Shown: piece by piece, positions 1-12,967 of the stretch
Layout: every line of letters begins with the position of its first letter
How positions within the stretch are numbered: the first letter of the stretch is position 1
Assembly (NCBI RefSeq): GCF_016545825.1
Contig: NC_052618.1
Span: 60,008,561 to 60,072,560 of the forward strand
DNA from: Eucalyptus grandis
Taxonomy: Eukaryota > Streptophyta > Magnoliopsida > Myrtales > Myrtaceae
Length of the DNA stretch: 64,000 nt
Reading direction: 5' to 3'
Translations under genes and position numbers: made by a program
The notes under the pieces: model-generated
The model's input: only the letters and a program-made list of their open reading frames with translations
What the model was told of the DNA's origin: nothing
Database searches by the model: none

Positions 1-1258
1 TCCAATCTTGTCAGGCAGAGTAGCTCCCCAGCTGGTTTCACTTCAAACATTGTTGTCGAAATTGGTACTGTCATTTGCAATCAATCATGATTTCTGAAAG
101 ATTTGTCCATCTACAAGTTATTCTTGTCTGATTTCGGTAAGTTTTATCTGTCTACAAATTATTCTTGTTTGATCAGAATCTATTGCTTATAGGCTTTGAC
201 GCCAGGAGAGATGCTCAGAATCTTGAAATGCGTAAAGGAGATGGTTCTTTTTGTAGTAAATCCAAATCAGTTGGTCAAACAGATTTGAGGTCCACATCAA
301 TTTCAACCTCAAGGCATATGCCTCAGATTGCCGAAATGGAGAATGAGAACAAACTAGACCGTATGAGAAAATCTTGGAAAAATACAACATTCAATGGCCT
401 AAAGAGGGTGAGAGAGGAGGATGCAAACTTGTCTTCCAGCATACACACTATGGAAAATCAGGTATCAGGTGCAGCTTTTTTCAGATATTGCTCAATGTTT
501 ATGCTTCTGAGTTGCTGATAGTCCGTTTGATCAGGATAACATGACCCAAAACAGGACGCATGGGTTGACACACCATTTGAGCTTGCCCAAGACTTCCACT
601 GAAATGGCTGCTGTGGGAAATATTTTGCATTTTCAAGATACTGTTTCTTGTAAAGCTCGTGCGAAACGAGGTTGTGCCACCCACCCAAGAAGCATAGCTG
701 AGAGAGTAATTTCCTAGAACTATGTTAATTCCTTTGAAATCTTGAAGTAGCCATGTCGCCAGAAGTATGAGTTTCTTGTAGGATTGGCTATGACTACCTA
801 GATCTCAAAGTAGTCATGGCCGGTTGCTAATATCTTTGTCCAAACCAAATGCTCATCTCTGCTCTTCCAAGATCTAACTGGGTTTTGTGATCTTCAGGTT
901 AGAAGAGGGCGCATCAGTGAAAGGATGAGAAAATTGCAAGATCTTTTCCCAAACTTTGACAAGGTAGCTGAGACCAGTTCTGTATATTTGGATGGCTTCA
1001 GAATAGTTGGTACTTGGAGAGAACTAACAATTTTCATGGTTTCTTCTTGGCAGCAAACGAGCACAGCAGATATGCTGGATATGGCATTTGAGTACATTAA
1101 AGACCTTCAAGAGCAGGTTAAGGTAATGATCAAAAGACACCATCCATTCTGAAAACACTCAAGCATGAATTCCACCGAACCATCCGTTTCAAACTTTTTA
1201 CTTTCTTGTGCAGTTGCTCAGTGAAAGTAAGGCAAAGTGCATATGTTCGAGTAAATAA
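1..1258 (+). CDS. bHLH130/FBH-type transcription factor, 5' end outside window
   Basis: DNA-binding transcription factor acting in the nucleus; the closest family I recognise is the plant bHLH122/128/130 (FLOWERING BHLH) group. Exons read in one frame: 1-64, 193-461, 535-705, 898-963, 1054-1122 and 1214-1258, all with GT-AG borders and matching phases (the split Gly codon across 64/193 is GGC). The third exon ends in the conserved RAKRGCATHPRSIAER basic region. The next gives VRRGRISERMRKLQDLFPN (helix 1), then QTSTADMLDMAFEYIKDLQ (helix 2), and the protein ends KAKCICSSK, the usual C-terminus of this group. The N-terminal half lies before position 1. I see no in-frame stop, so it is probably functional, although FPNFDK differs from the VPNMDK I expect in relatives. 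An inverted repeat starts almost directly after the stop codon. Confidence 0.85.
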
Positions 1259-2214
1259 TGCTAAGAAGGGTCTTCTGGTACTTTTCTGCCCGTTCTGCTT
1301 CTACAAATTACAAAATGGGAAACCTCTTACTCTCGACTCCACATGATAGATGGATAGACTCCACATGATAGACGGATAGAAAGTAATCGCTTTCATTGAA
1401 AAAGTTGTATGGTGCATTGAAATTTAGGAGCCATTCCATTTAAACCGTCAGAAAGAATGAGTACTAGCAGTCTACCACTTCAACTTTTAATTTACAGCAA
1501 TAAGATGACCACATATATCATTCGGCATCATATAAGCCATGTCAATTGGTTTTTGTATACAATGAAGTACTCGATTTTCTATTATATTTGGCAGAATTGA
1601 ATTTAAGAGGTGTAGATCAAGCAAGAGACCCCAAAATTTTACTACACATTGTGAGGAAGTCACTCCCTACGAAAGCGCCAAAGTCCAATCCTACTTCCCA
1701 TTTTGCAAAACCACATCAAGCAAAGCAATTACTATTTCATAATATAGAAATGAAAGAGTTTATCCAGAAAATTTCAAAATACACAAGAAACTATACCTCC
1801 AAATACTAGTTAAGGTTCGAAGACCCATATGTATAATCAAAGCGTCCCATATTCCGACAAACCATCACTTTTATAAAGAAGGAATAATGAGCCAATGGTA
1901 ACAATGGAGACTAAAACCTGCATATAGAAATTTGTTAGAGAAAATCAATATATTTGGAAATCATGAGAACAAAATAAGGGGCTTGCCATGGAATATACAA
2001 AGTAAGCAAAATTCAATGATCCAAAAATGACACATTCAAAGACAAAAGCCAAGAAACTGAAGGTTTGTGTAGCTACAACAAACTGTTATGTATATAAAGA
2101 TGATTTACTCAAATTATGCAAGAAAATTCTTATTGGAAAATATTGAACTACTCGAGAGAACATACTGGAATGTCCACAAAAATAAGATGTTGAACATGGA
2201 CATCTTTTGAGAAT

Positions 2215-5200
2215 AGTCCACTTCCAAATCTTAGGAAACACCAACAATCACATCAAGTCTCAAGCCAAGCACAACTTCCATCTGCATGATTTAATAGTTG
2301 TAAAATTAAAATACCTAACTAGCAATTGGAAAGCCTTAGCTATGATATTATATGGGTGAAAAGCATAGTGCTTCGCTAGTTATCTTGGACATTTGTGTCC
2401 ATAGCCCACTAAACGCGAAAAGCAAACAAAAAAATAGAATGACATATTTGACATTGGCCAATATCTATAACCATATTGACATGGGTGGCCACACTACTAT
2501 AGTTCAGACTCCTACATTTTCGGATCCAAGCGTGTGCATATGCATGGCCACATGCAAAAGCAAGCAAGCACTTGTGATCATGTGTCCTACACGTGATCTC
2601 TATGGACGTAATCAATAGGAATATCTTTTGTGTGAGTCTCGCCAAATGAATAACTTGAGGAAACATCCGGTTATTTTCTACTAAATATGATGTTGGTTTT
2701 ACTTTATAGAGAATCTTGAAGTACTGCACTGTTTGTCTGATGGTGTATTTGGAGACAATGCAACAAAAATAAAATAAATTTAAACGTATGCTTTTTCTAC
2801 TATATTGAATATTTATGGACGTATTTTGTTTTCATGCTTGAATACTACTTATCATTCAATCTATCAGTCTAAGCAATTTTAATTGTTTCATTTTTTCTTT
2901 TCTTGGCTCTCGAGAATCTCCAATTCACAAGATTAAGAGTTCAAAAAGCCATTATTATTCATCAAAATATGTACTTGTAATAACCTAGACGCAACTACAG
3001 TTGCCTTGTCATAATCTTTCTCCGCAAATCCACTTGCGAGATTGCCCATTTGTAGAAAATGGAGATCTTAATCAATGATCACTACCAACATTATAAACTT
3101 TAAAAAAAAAAAACTTCTATCATTATCGATATAGGGCCAACGGTACTTGTTACAAAATAAAGGATGATGATATGATCTAAAGCACATATAAGGATGCTTT
3201 AGCATTATTTTTACATCAAACAAGAAAACTTTCAATTGAACATTTATAAAAATTATAGCCAAGAGGTATCCATTTGAGTGTTTCTCTATATTAAGTTATT
3301 AAGTAAATATTACTTGCTAATTCAATGTGTCATACTTCTCTTTTGTATTTAACTAATGGGAAATCATTTAAATACGCTATGCTAGTACTGAAAAATAATT
3401 CAAGCTAAGATTGACACCTCTTAAATATTCTTTATTTCTTTTTGGTCTTAGATACCAAGCTATACTATATACTTTATTTGAGATTTTTCTAATGTGCTCA
3501 AGTGGATGGTGACCATTTTAAAGCAAGATTATAAGTATATATTAAACTAAAAAATATAGAAGGGAGAAAACAAAAAAGAATTCTAGACATAGAACTACAT
3601 TTTCCCAAGAAAGTGACCTTAACACTTGGGGGAATTCCTATTCTTGTTTTTCTAGAAGATAATTGCAATGTACATTGTATTATTTCATCTAAAGATCTAA
3701 TGAATGTAAAGTGTATTTGTTTCTAAAAAGTAGATAAGGAAGTAGTTTTACCCATCTAGTAACAGCCAAACCATTAACAGTAAATAATAATATTATCCAA
3801 ACCATTAAGCATGCTTCATTTGTAGCCGTAAATATTGAGCCCAAGTGTGCAACCAGAATGATAACAAATGATGAATAGATTACGAGAGCTATCACCCTTA
3901 CCAACACGAGAAGTTTGTGAATGAACACAAGTATACATTTAGAATTAATTATATTATCAAATTTCAAAAAAGAGTATTTTGCAATATAAATACAAAAGAC
4001 CATCAAATTTATCCTTGTGATAGCTTTTTGTATTGTAATACTGGGAGGAGTACATGACTATAATACCATGAGCAAATACATTATAAGTATTCAAATTAGG
4101 TAACGGTAGAACCTAAATGGCAGCTCTAGTCACTTTGTCTAAGGAAGACAAAGTAACAAAATATTTACTAACCTTTTTTTAAAAATTAACGAAGATCTAT
4201 ATCTTTAATGCTTTGAGGTAAAAAATAAACATTTTTTGTCAACCTCCACAAGAGAATAAGAAATATTAAGTATCTGGTGAAATCACAAGACAAATGATAT
4301 TAGTATTTATCAATACTTTAAGACATTATGACATGTGTATGAATAAATGATTCTATTTGACTTCTTGAAATAAAAATACAAAATTAAAGAAAGTTAAGAA
4401 TGGATGACACTACTCATTGAGAAGAGACATGCGCAACTATAGCATCTCTAACCCTAATTTGTAGACAAAAATTAATATTGGATCCAATGCAATATTTTAA
4501 GATTTCCTACAACTGTTATTAACCGATCAGATAAACAATCAAATAACTACCAAGAAATAAGTATAATTCTTAATTTGCTTAGCCACAAAGACCATTAACT
4601 TCACTGCGGTAATGAAGCATGGGTATAACCTTAAAATGTAAAATAGGAAATCTCTAGACCCTCATATTGTATTTTCTTTCCTAACTTAAAACATTAAATA
4701 TCTTTTTGTACTCTTGGTTTAAGTTAATTATAAAATGAACTTGTAACAATTTTATTTGGGATAGGAATTACATATTTTACCCAAACATATCATCCCACCA
4801 TTCAATTAGTATAATAGAGTCAATTAATTGACAAAGAAATGCACAAATTTGACATGACTCACTATAAGTTGAATGGTAAATTTTTCAACAAAAAATTTGA
4901 GCGATTCTAGGATTTGTAATAGTGCATTATGTAAGATATAATGACTGTTAGTCTTTTTGTTGACATGATTATCTTTAAAATCACTATTCCTCCAACCTAG
5001 ATTTTTAATAATTGGAAACTTTGATGCTCCAATAAAACAACTCTAATTAATTTACACTCAATTATTTTTTCTGTCTCTCTGGTTAATAGGTGATTTCTCA
5101 TTATCTTAGGCACTTTAATTGTAAACACATTTTTACCTATGTTACACACATTAGATTTGCTTCCACATTTTATGTAGTGAATATTACCAAGACAAATGCT

Positions 5201-6175
5201 ATATATGTTAGTGGACTTATTTTCTAACAAGCTAAACTTTGAATAATTTTTTGTCAAATCCTTTATAAAAGCATATGTTTAGATTATAGGTTATGACATA
5301 TCATTTATTGCAATTTTGCCTATTCTCCACTTTTGGTATTCCTGCTTTTAGTTATCTAATTGATTTAAATTTCACATATCAGACTTATTTATGCACAAGA
5401 TGAAGTATTAAGAACCGTGTTATGTATATATTGTGAGCCAATTTCTTCATATAATTAAGTTCTCAATAAGAAAAATAGTCTAGAGTAAATAATAATCACT
5501 CAAATGCAAATTTACCATTTTGTCACAACAGTTAGAATAATAACTTATGAGAAAGAGTAAGATTATTATCTCTAATATCACTGGCATAAAAAGGAGTTTT
5601 AGTATTTAAATCCTTGAAACACGCATTAGAAAGGAGAATAGAGGAGTCCATGGATCTCAATCGCAAGTAGCTCCTAGCTGAGTTTGTATGGGAGCCTATC
5701 CAAACAAGCAACAGCTGCAATTAGTCAATGTAGTGTTAAGGCAATCCAACATTTATATTTAAAGGAAGACACTTATAGATCTTACGCCCATAAAAGCAAA
5801 GAAGCTTTTAGCAGCAAATGCTAGAGATAATGGTAGCAAAACGCTAAGGATCTTGGCAACTACTAGTGAAGTAGATGGGGAAGAGATATATTCTCTTTCC
5901 TTACTACTAGTTGCTGTAAAATCTAGTTATTCAAAAATACGGTCATTAAAGAACTGATATTTTGCCAAGTCTTTTGATTAAATTGTGAAACTAATAAGAT
6001 GAGAACCTACCTTATGTTGTAACGATTTTATCATCAAACCTTGACTCTTCTATTTCTGTGATTTCATCGTCGCTAACAAGATGAGATTGGCTATCTATCT
6101 CCAGAGATAAATCACTTTCATCATCATGTGTTGACTCTTCCATTTCAATCTCATTAGTTGAGCATGTTTTGATGC
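2215..6175 (-). pseudogene. FRD3-like MATE transporter pseudogene, left arm
   Basis: MATE family proteins of the FRD3/DTX42 group are plasma-membrane citrate or organic-acid exporters with 12 membrane helices; the family call rests on recognisable exons. Going down the minus strand: an acidic cytoplasmic loop (about 6175-6013, NEIEMEESTHDDESDLSL), then VVAKILSVLLPLSLAF and AKSFFAFMGVRS (about 5890-5765), SYLRLRSMDSSILLSNA (about 5680-5575), a frameshifted GNL exon (about 4525-4430), VRVIALVIYSSF and VAHLGSIFTATNEACL (about 3915-3750), AILASGFAEKDYDKATV (about 3050-2985) and a last exon near 2300-2215 with a stop. The first helices are missing because the repeat axis cuts the gene in the loop. 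The 3' exons were not recognised. Clearly non-coding now. Confidence 0.8.
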
Positions 6176-6237
6176 TTTCATCTCTTATTAGGTTGGTAAA
6201 AATTTATAAATTTTTGTATTTATTTGTTTTTTCTTCT

Positions 6238-6277
6238 TACTCACAAACCGCCGAAATCACGCCCGACAATCGGCGAT
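6238..6277. other. Spacer at the axis of the inverted repeat
   Basis: These roughly 40 bases (starting ttactcacaaaccgccg) do not pair with each other at length, while the flanks AAATAAATACAAA-like and their complement do. The spacer contains a short CCGCCGA...TCGGCG self-complement. It marks where the two arms meet. Exact borders are approximate because the flanking sequence is AT-rich. Confidence 0.6.
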
Positions 6278-6339
6278 GAAGAGCCAAGAAAAAAACAAAT
6301 AAATGCAACAATTTATAATTTTTACCAACCTAGTAAGAG

Positions 6340-9300
6340 ATGATAAAATGCTCAACTAATGAGATAGAAATGGAAGAGTCAACAGATGATGAAAGTGATT
6401 TATCATTGGTCTCATCTTGATAGAAATAGAAGAGTCAAGACTTGATGATGAAATCGTTATAATAAAAGGTACATTCCAATCTCATCTTATTAATTTCACT
6501 TTTTAATAAAAAAAACTTGGCAAGATATCAGTTATTTAATGATCGTATTTTTGGATGACTAGATTTTACAGAAACTACATGAAATAAGGAAATAGAATAT
6601 ATCTCTTCCCCATCTACTTCATTAGTAGTTATTGGAATCCTTGGCATTTTACTACCATTATCTCTATCATTTGCTGCTAAAAGCTTCTTTGCTATAATGG
6701 GCGTAAGATCTGTAAGTGTCTTTCTTCTAGATATAAATGTTGGATTGTCTTGACACTACATTGATTAATTACGGCTATTGCTTGTTTGGATAAGCTTTCA
6801 TACAAACCTTAGCTATGAGCTACTTGCGATTGAGATCCATTGGGACTCCTGCTATTCTCATTTCTAATGCTATACAAGGTGTGTTTCAAGGATTCAAGGA
6901 TACTAGAACTCCTCTTTATGTCGTTGGTATGAGAGATAATATTCTTACTTTTTCTCATGAGTTATTTTTCCAGCTATTGTGACAAAATGGTAAATTTGCA
7001 TTTGAGTGATTATTATTTACTTTATACTATTTTTTTTTGTTGAGAACTTAAAAATATGGAAAAATAAGCTTATAATATATACATTTCTTAATACTTCATG
7101 TTGTGCGTAAATGAGTCTGATATGTGAAATTTAAATCAATTAGATGACAAAAGCATAAATACTAAAAGTGAAAATATACAAAATTGCAATAAATGAAATG
7201 TCACAACCTGCAATCTACACATATGCTTTGATAAAGGGTTTGATAAAAAAAAATTGTATTCAAAAGTTTAGCATGTTAGAAAATAGGTTCTACTAGCATA
7301 TATAACATATGTCTTTGTAATATTCACTACATAAAATGTGGAAGCAAATTTGATATGTTTAACATAGGGTAAAAATGTGTTTACAATGAAAGTGCATAAG
7401 ATAATGAGAAATCACCTATTAACTAGAGAGACAAAAAATAATTGAGTGTAATTAATTAGAGTTGTTTTTTGGAGCATTAGAGTTTCCAATTATTAAAAGT
7501 ATAGGTTGAAGGAAGAGTGTTTTTAAAGATAATCATGCCAACAAAAAGTCTAACAATCATTATATTTTACATAATGCACTATTACAAATCTTAGAATGGC
7601 TCAAATTTTTTGTTAAAAAAGTTTATCATTCCACTTATAGTAAGTTATGTCATATTTGTGCATTTATTTGTCAATTAATTGACTATTTTACTGATTGGAT
7701 GGTGGGATGATATGTCTAGGTAAAATGCGTAGTTCCTATCCTAGATAAAGTTGTTACAAGTTCATTTTCTAATTAATTAAGCCAAGAGTATAAAAAGATA
7801 TTAAATGTTTTAAGCTAGGAAATAAAATACACTATGAGAGTCTAGAAATTTCTTATCTTGCATTTTACATTTTTAGGCTATACTCATGCTTCATTACCAC
7901 AGTGAAATTAATGGTCTTTGTGGTTAATTAAATTAAGCACTATGCTTATTTCTTGGTAGTTGTTTGATTGTTTATCTGATCGGTTAATAACAGTTGCAGG
8001 AAATCTTGCAAATATTGCATTGGATCCAATATTAATTTTTGTTTACAAATTGGAGATTAGAGGTGCTACAATTATGCATGTCTCTTCTTAGTAAATAGTG
8101 ACATCCATAAATTTCTTTGATTTTGTAATTTTGTTTCAAGAAGTTAAATAAAATCATTTATTCATACACATGTCATAATGTCTTAAAATATTGACAATTG
8201 AACAATATCATTTGTCTTGATTTCACTAGCTAGTTAATAATTCTTAATCTCTTGTGGAGGCTGACAAAAAAAATTCATATTTTACCTCAAAGCATTGAAG
8301 ATATAGATGTTCATCAATTTCTAAAGAAATGTTAGTGAATATTTTAACACTTTGTCTTCCTTCTTCCTTAGACAAAGGGACTAGAGCTGTCCTTTAGCTT
8401 CTACCGTTGTCTAATATGAATATTGATAATTTATTTGCTCATGGTATTATAGTTATGTGCTCCCCCAGTATTATAATACAAAAAAGCTGCCACAATGACA
8501 AATTTGATGGTTTTTCGTATTTATATTGCAAAATACTATTTTATGAAATTTGAGAATATAGCCAATTCTAAATGTATACTTGTGTTTATTCACAGAATTT
8601 CTCGTGTTAGCAAGGGTGATAACTCTCACAACTTATTCATCATTTGCTACCATTCTGGTTGCACACTTGGGTTCAACATTTACGGCTGCAAATGAAGCAT
8701 GCTTAATGATTTAGATAATATTATCATTCACTGCTAATGGTTTGTCTGTTGCTGGATAGGTAAAACTATTTCATTGTATACTTTTTAAAACAAATGCATT
8801 TTCAATGTGTGACACATTCATTAGATCTTTAGGTGAAGCAATGCAATGTACATGGAAATTATCTTCTAGAAAAACAAGAATAGAAATTCCCCCAAGTGTG
8901 GTCACTTTATTGGAAAAATGTAGTTCCATGTTTATAATTCTTTTTTGTTTTCTCCCTTCTATACTTTTTAGTTTGATATCCACTTCTAATCTTGTTTTAA
9001 AATGGTCACCATCCACCTGAGCATATTAGAAATATCTCAAATAAAGTATATAGTGCAGCTTGGTATCTAAGACCAAAAGAAAATGAACAATATTTAAGAA
9101 GTGCCAATCTTAGTTTAAATTATTTTTCAGTGCTAGTATAGCGTATTTAAAGTATTTCCCACAAACTTCTCTAAACCACCTAGACATTAGCTAAATGCAA
9201 AAGAGAAGTATGATCCATTGAATTATCAGATAGTAGTCATTTAATAATTTAATATAAAGAAACCATTGTAATCATAAATATTATAACACTCAAATGGTAT

Positions 9301-10290
9301 CTCTTGGCCATGATTTTTATAAATGTTCAATTGAAAGTTTTTTGTTTGATATAAAAATAGTGCTAAAGCCTCCTCATATGTGCTTTGGATCATATCATCA
9401 TCATTTATCTTATAACATCTACCGTTGGCCCTATATCGATCATGATAAAAGTTTTTTAAAATTTTATAATGTTGGTAGTGATCATTGACTAAAATCTCCA
9501 TTCTCTACAAATAGGCAATCCTCATAAGTGGATTTGCGAAGAAAATTATGACAAGACTACTGCAGCTGCGTTTAGATTATTACAGGTACCTATTTTGATG
9601 AATAATAATGGCTTTTTAAACCCCTAATATTGTGAATTAGAGATTCTCGAGAGCCAATAAAAGAAAAAATGAAACAATTAAAATTACTTAGATTGATAAA
9701 CTAAATGATAAACAGTATTCAAACATGAAAACAAAATAAATGCACAAATATTCAATATAGTAGAACGAAACATCCGTTTAATTTAATTTAATTTAATTTT
9801 TATTGCATTGTCTCCAAATACACCACTAGACAAATAGTGCAATACTCCAAGATTCTTTATAAAATAAAACCGGCATCATATTTAGTGGGAAATAACCAAT
9901 ATTTCCCAAAGTTATTCATTTGGTGAGACTCACGCAAAAGACATTCCTCATGATTATCATGTGTAGGACGCATGATCACAGGTGCATGCCTGCTTTTGCA
10001 TATAGCCATGCATACGCACACACTTGGATTTGAAAATGTAGGAGTTTGAACTATAGTAGTGCGGCCATCCATGTCAATATGGTTCTAGATATTTGGCCAA
10101 CATCAAATATGTCCAAGATCACTAGCGGGGCATTGTGCTTTTCACCCATTTAATGTTGTAGCTAAGGCTTTCTAGTTGCTAGTTAGGTATTCTAATTTTA
10201 CTACTATTAAATCATGTAGATGGGAGTTGTGCTTGCCCTAGGACTTGCTGTGATTGTTGGTGTTTTCCTAGATTTGGAACTGACTACTCT
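6340..10290 (+). pseudogene. FRD3-like MATE transporter pseudogene, right arm
   Basis: This is the divergent twin of the left-arm pseudogene. Visible exons: an acidic loop fragment (about 6355-6430, NEIEMEESTDDESDLSL), AKSFFAIMGVRSVSVFL (about 6675-6725), SYLRLRSIGTPAILISNAIQ followed by VFQGFKDTRTPLYV (about 6815-6932, donor GT next), GNLANIALDPILIFVY (from 8000, after TTGCAG), LARVITLTTYSSFATIL with a TAG stop after ANEACLMI (8596-8759), AILISGFAKKNYDKTTAAAF (9525-9585) and GVVLALGLAVIVGVFLDL (from 10220). Like its twin it lacks the N-terminal helices. Its sequence is closer to a working MATE in the GNL exon, so the two arms have decayed independently. The 3' part of the arm is cut by a solo LTR. 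Confidence 0.82.
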
Positions 10291-10359
10291 CCAAAGATGT
10301 CCATGTTGAACATCTTATTTTTGTGGGCATTCCAATATGTTCTCTTAGGAGTTCAATAT

Positions 10360-12962
10360 TGTCGCGACCTACCCTTGGGGGGAGAGAACAAGTTTAGGGG
10401 TATTGCCTAAAAAACGGGTTTAAGGCCCATGATTAGGCGTGGCTTCTCCCAAGCCCATACCCCGCGTGACATTGGGATATTTTTTAGGAATTTTGCACAA
10501 AAGGAGTCGCCACTAGCCTATTGGAGTCGGTTAGAAACCAAGTGAGGCATGGGAGCGTGCCTCACTTCCTACGCAACCGAGAGAATTTAGATTCGAGACT
10601 TGATTACACTAATTAACCAATTAGTGCCCTTTCTACATAATCTTGTTCATTTTAACAAAATGATTTTTGGCAGACAGTTTGGATTGATTTTATACTTATC
10701 CACTAACATGTAAAGTGATCATACGGATGCGCAATCATCAAAGTAACGATCATAGCCATCAAAATCTTAATTGCAGTAAAATTGAACACGTGCAATTGAA
10801 CATTCACAAACATAATTAAATATGCAAATTAAACATGCTATATAATTAATAAATGAGCAAATAAATGCCTAATTACACTAAAAAGGCAATACATAACAAT
10901 TTCTAACCAAATCCTACATTTTTTTAATTTTAGAATTTTTTTAAATTTTTTTAATTTTTTTAATTTTTTAATTAATTTTTAACAAAATTAATTTTTTAAA
11001 TTTTTTTAAATTTTTTAAATTTTTTTGAATTTTTAAAATTTTTAAAATTTTTAAAATTTTTAAATTTTTTAAGACTATTTTCAATATTTAATGTTTTTTT
11101 TGGATTTTCGAAATTGTTTTTTAATATTTTTAATTTCTTTTTAAATAATAAAATAAACTAAAAATAAAATTCGGGGCCGGACCGGGTCGGGTCCGGTCTG
11201 ACTCGACCCGGGTTCAGCCCGTTCGATGCGGGTCGGGTCCGGTCGTAGACCGGACCCGATTTCGGCCTAGTCAGCGGCAAAGGACCCGAGTGGGCCCAAA
11301 ATTCTTTTTTTTTTTAAATTCTTTAGTCAAGGTCCAAAGAAAATTAAAAGACCCACCTATTTCCTAAGCCCGCGAGCCCAGCCCAATTTACCTGAATCTG
11401 AAGCCCGGCCCGAAGACAGACCCAAGCCTGACCCACTTCGAAGACCCAAACCCTACCCGGTTTGGAGGTCTCGTTTGACCCGGTTCTGACCCGATTTGAG
11501 CCTCCTTCTCCAAGGCTTCTTGGCGGCACTGACACGGTGACACCGGGCAACGGTGGCGGCGACGACGGCGGCGCAGCGGGTGGTGGCGGCACGGGCAGCA
11601 ACGGCGTAGTGCTGGTGCCGCGACGGGATCGAAGGAGCGGCGTCAGCGGCAGAGGGTAGCGGCGGCGTCGCGGCTTCGGGAAGAGGAGCAGCTCGGACGG
11701 CGTCGCAGGGGCTGCAGCAAGGCACGAAAGGGGCAGCTACCGGCGCAGCGAAAGGCGGGCTTGTAGCAGCGGTGTCCGGCGGAGGAGGGCTCCGGTTGCT
11801 GGCGCGGTGGTCGTTGCGGCTGCAGGTGCTGCAGTGGCGTCACGGCTTCGAGCTGCTGCTGGTCACTGCCCCGGCGAGGGGACTGGGAGCGGCGACCGGT
11901 GGCTCGGGCACGACGACAATGGCGTTGGCTCGGCTGAGGAGGCGATCAGCGGCTCCACGGCTTGGAGGAGGCGTCGTTGGTGGCGGCGGTATCGGGCGAG
12001 CAGAGGCGGCCAGAGGGCGACAGGAGGAGGCTCTTTTCTTCTCCCTCTCCTTCAGTTCTCCCTTCTCCCTCTTTCTAGTCTTCTCTCGCTCTGTTCTTTC
12101 CCTCTTCTTGCTCCCACTTTCTCTCACTGCTCGAGCTCTCCCCCTCCTTCTTCTCGTCTGCTTCAGATCTGGTTTCTGGGAATATGGTGGCGACTCGGAC
12201 GGAGGACAGCAGGCAGGGGGCTCAGCTGGTTGCTGGTGTGTCGAGGGGTCGAGTGGCGGTGGCTCGGACGACGTCGTGAAGGAGGGCGGCGGCTCGTGGG
12301 TTGCTCGAATCCTGCCCCTCTCTCTCTGGAACTCTCCCACTTGCCCTTTACTGCATTGCTTCTTGACGCGGCGCCTTTACTCCAGATCTGGGCTCCGGTG
12401 AGACAGCGGTGGTCGCGGTTGGTCGGGCGGCAGCGGCGGTGGAGAGTAGAGGCGGCAAGTCCTCTCCGACTCCCCTCTCTCCACCAAGCTTCCCTTTCTC
12501 GGTTCCCCTCCCCCTCTGTCTTGCTGTGCTGCTCCCTCCGTTTCTCTCTATCCTTTTTGCTCCCCTTTTCTTCTGCCCGACCTCGCACGAAGACCATGGC
12601 TGTGCCAATTGCCGGCCAGGCATTCCCGACCCGCGAATCATGCTGCCATCCCGATCTCCCTGCTCCTCCTGCTCTCTGCTGGTGATCTGTTTTCTGTTCT
12701 TCCTTGCAGGTCTTGCAGCGAAGACCGGCTGAAGGGAGGAAAAACGAGCGTGGGCTGGGCCGAAGGAGAAAGGATGCTTGGGTCGGCCCAACGCGGGGGA
12801 GGAGGAGAAAAGAAAGGGGGTGGGTCGGGCCAAAGCCGAATCCGGCCCGACCCGACCATTTTCGATCGTTTTTTTTTTTTTTTTTTTTTTTTTTTTGCGA
12901 CTAATTCCTAATCTTGTACACGATTAAATCCTAAATAAAATAGCGAAATTTAGTTGTCAACA
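10360..12962 (+). mobile_element. Solo LTR, copy 1 (TGTCGCGACC...TTGTCAACA)
   Basis: A 2603-bp element begins TGTCGCGACCTACCC and ends AGTTGTCAACA, so it has the TG...CA ends of an LTR. The 5-bp target duplication AATAT is seen at 10355-10359 and 12963-12967. The uninterrupted left arm of the inverted repeat shows the empty site (near 2150). Inside are an AT-rich tract (about 10918-11160), then GC-rich sequence full of GGC/CGG triplets, and a T tract near 12870-12895. I find no gag, protease or polymerase and no primer-binding site, so it is read as a solo LTR. The superfamily is not certain. Confidence 0.82.
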
Positions 12963-12967
12963 AATAT

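Noticed and set aside
8771..9016. 81- and 71-codon overlapping frames in the right arm.
   Set aside because: They fall in a former MATE intron and match no MATE segment.
11772..12685. Long open frames (209 and 292 codons) on the plus strand, and several on the minus strand.
   Set aside because: They lie inside the GC-rich body of LTR copy 1, are Arg/Gly/Ser low-complexity, overlap each other in several frames, and show no family motif.
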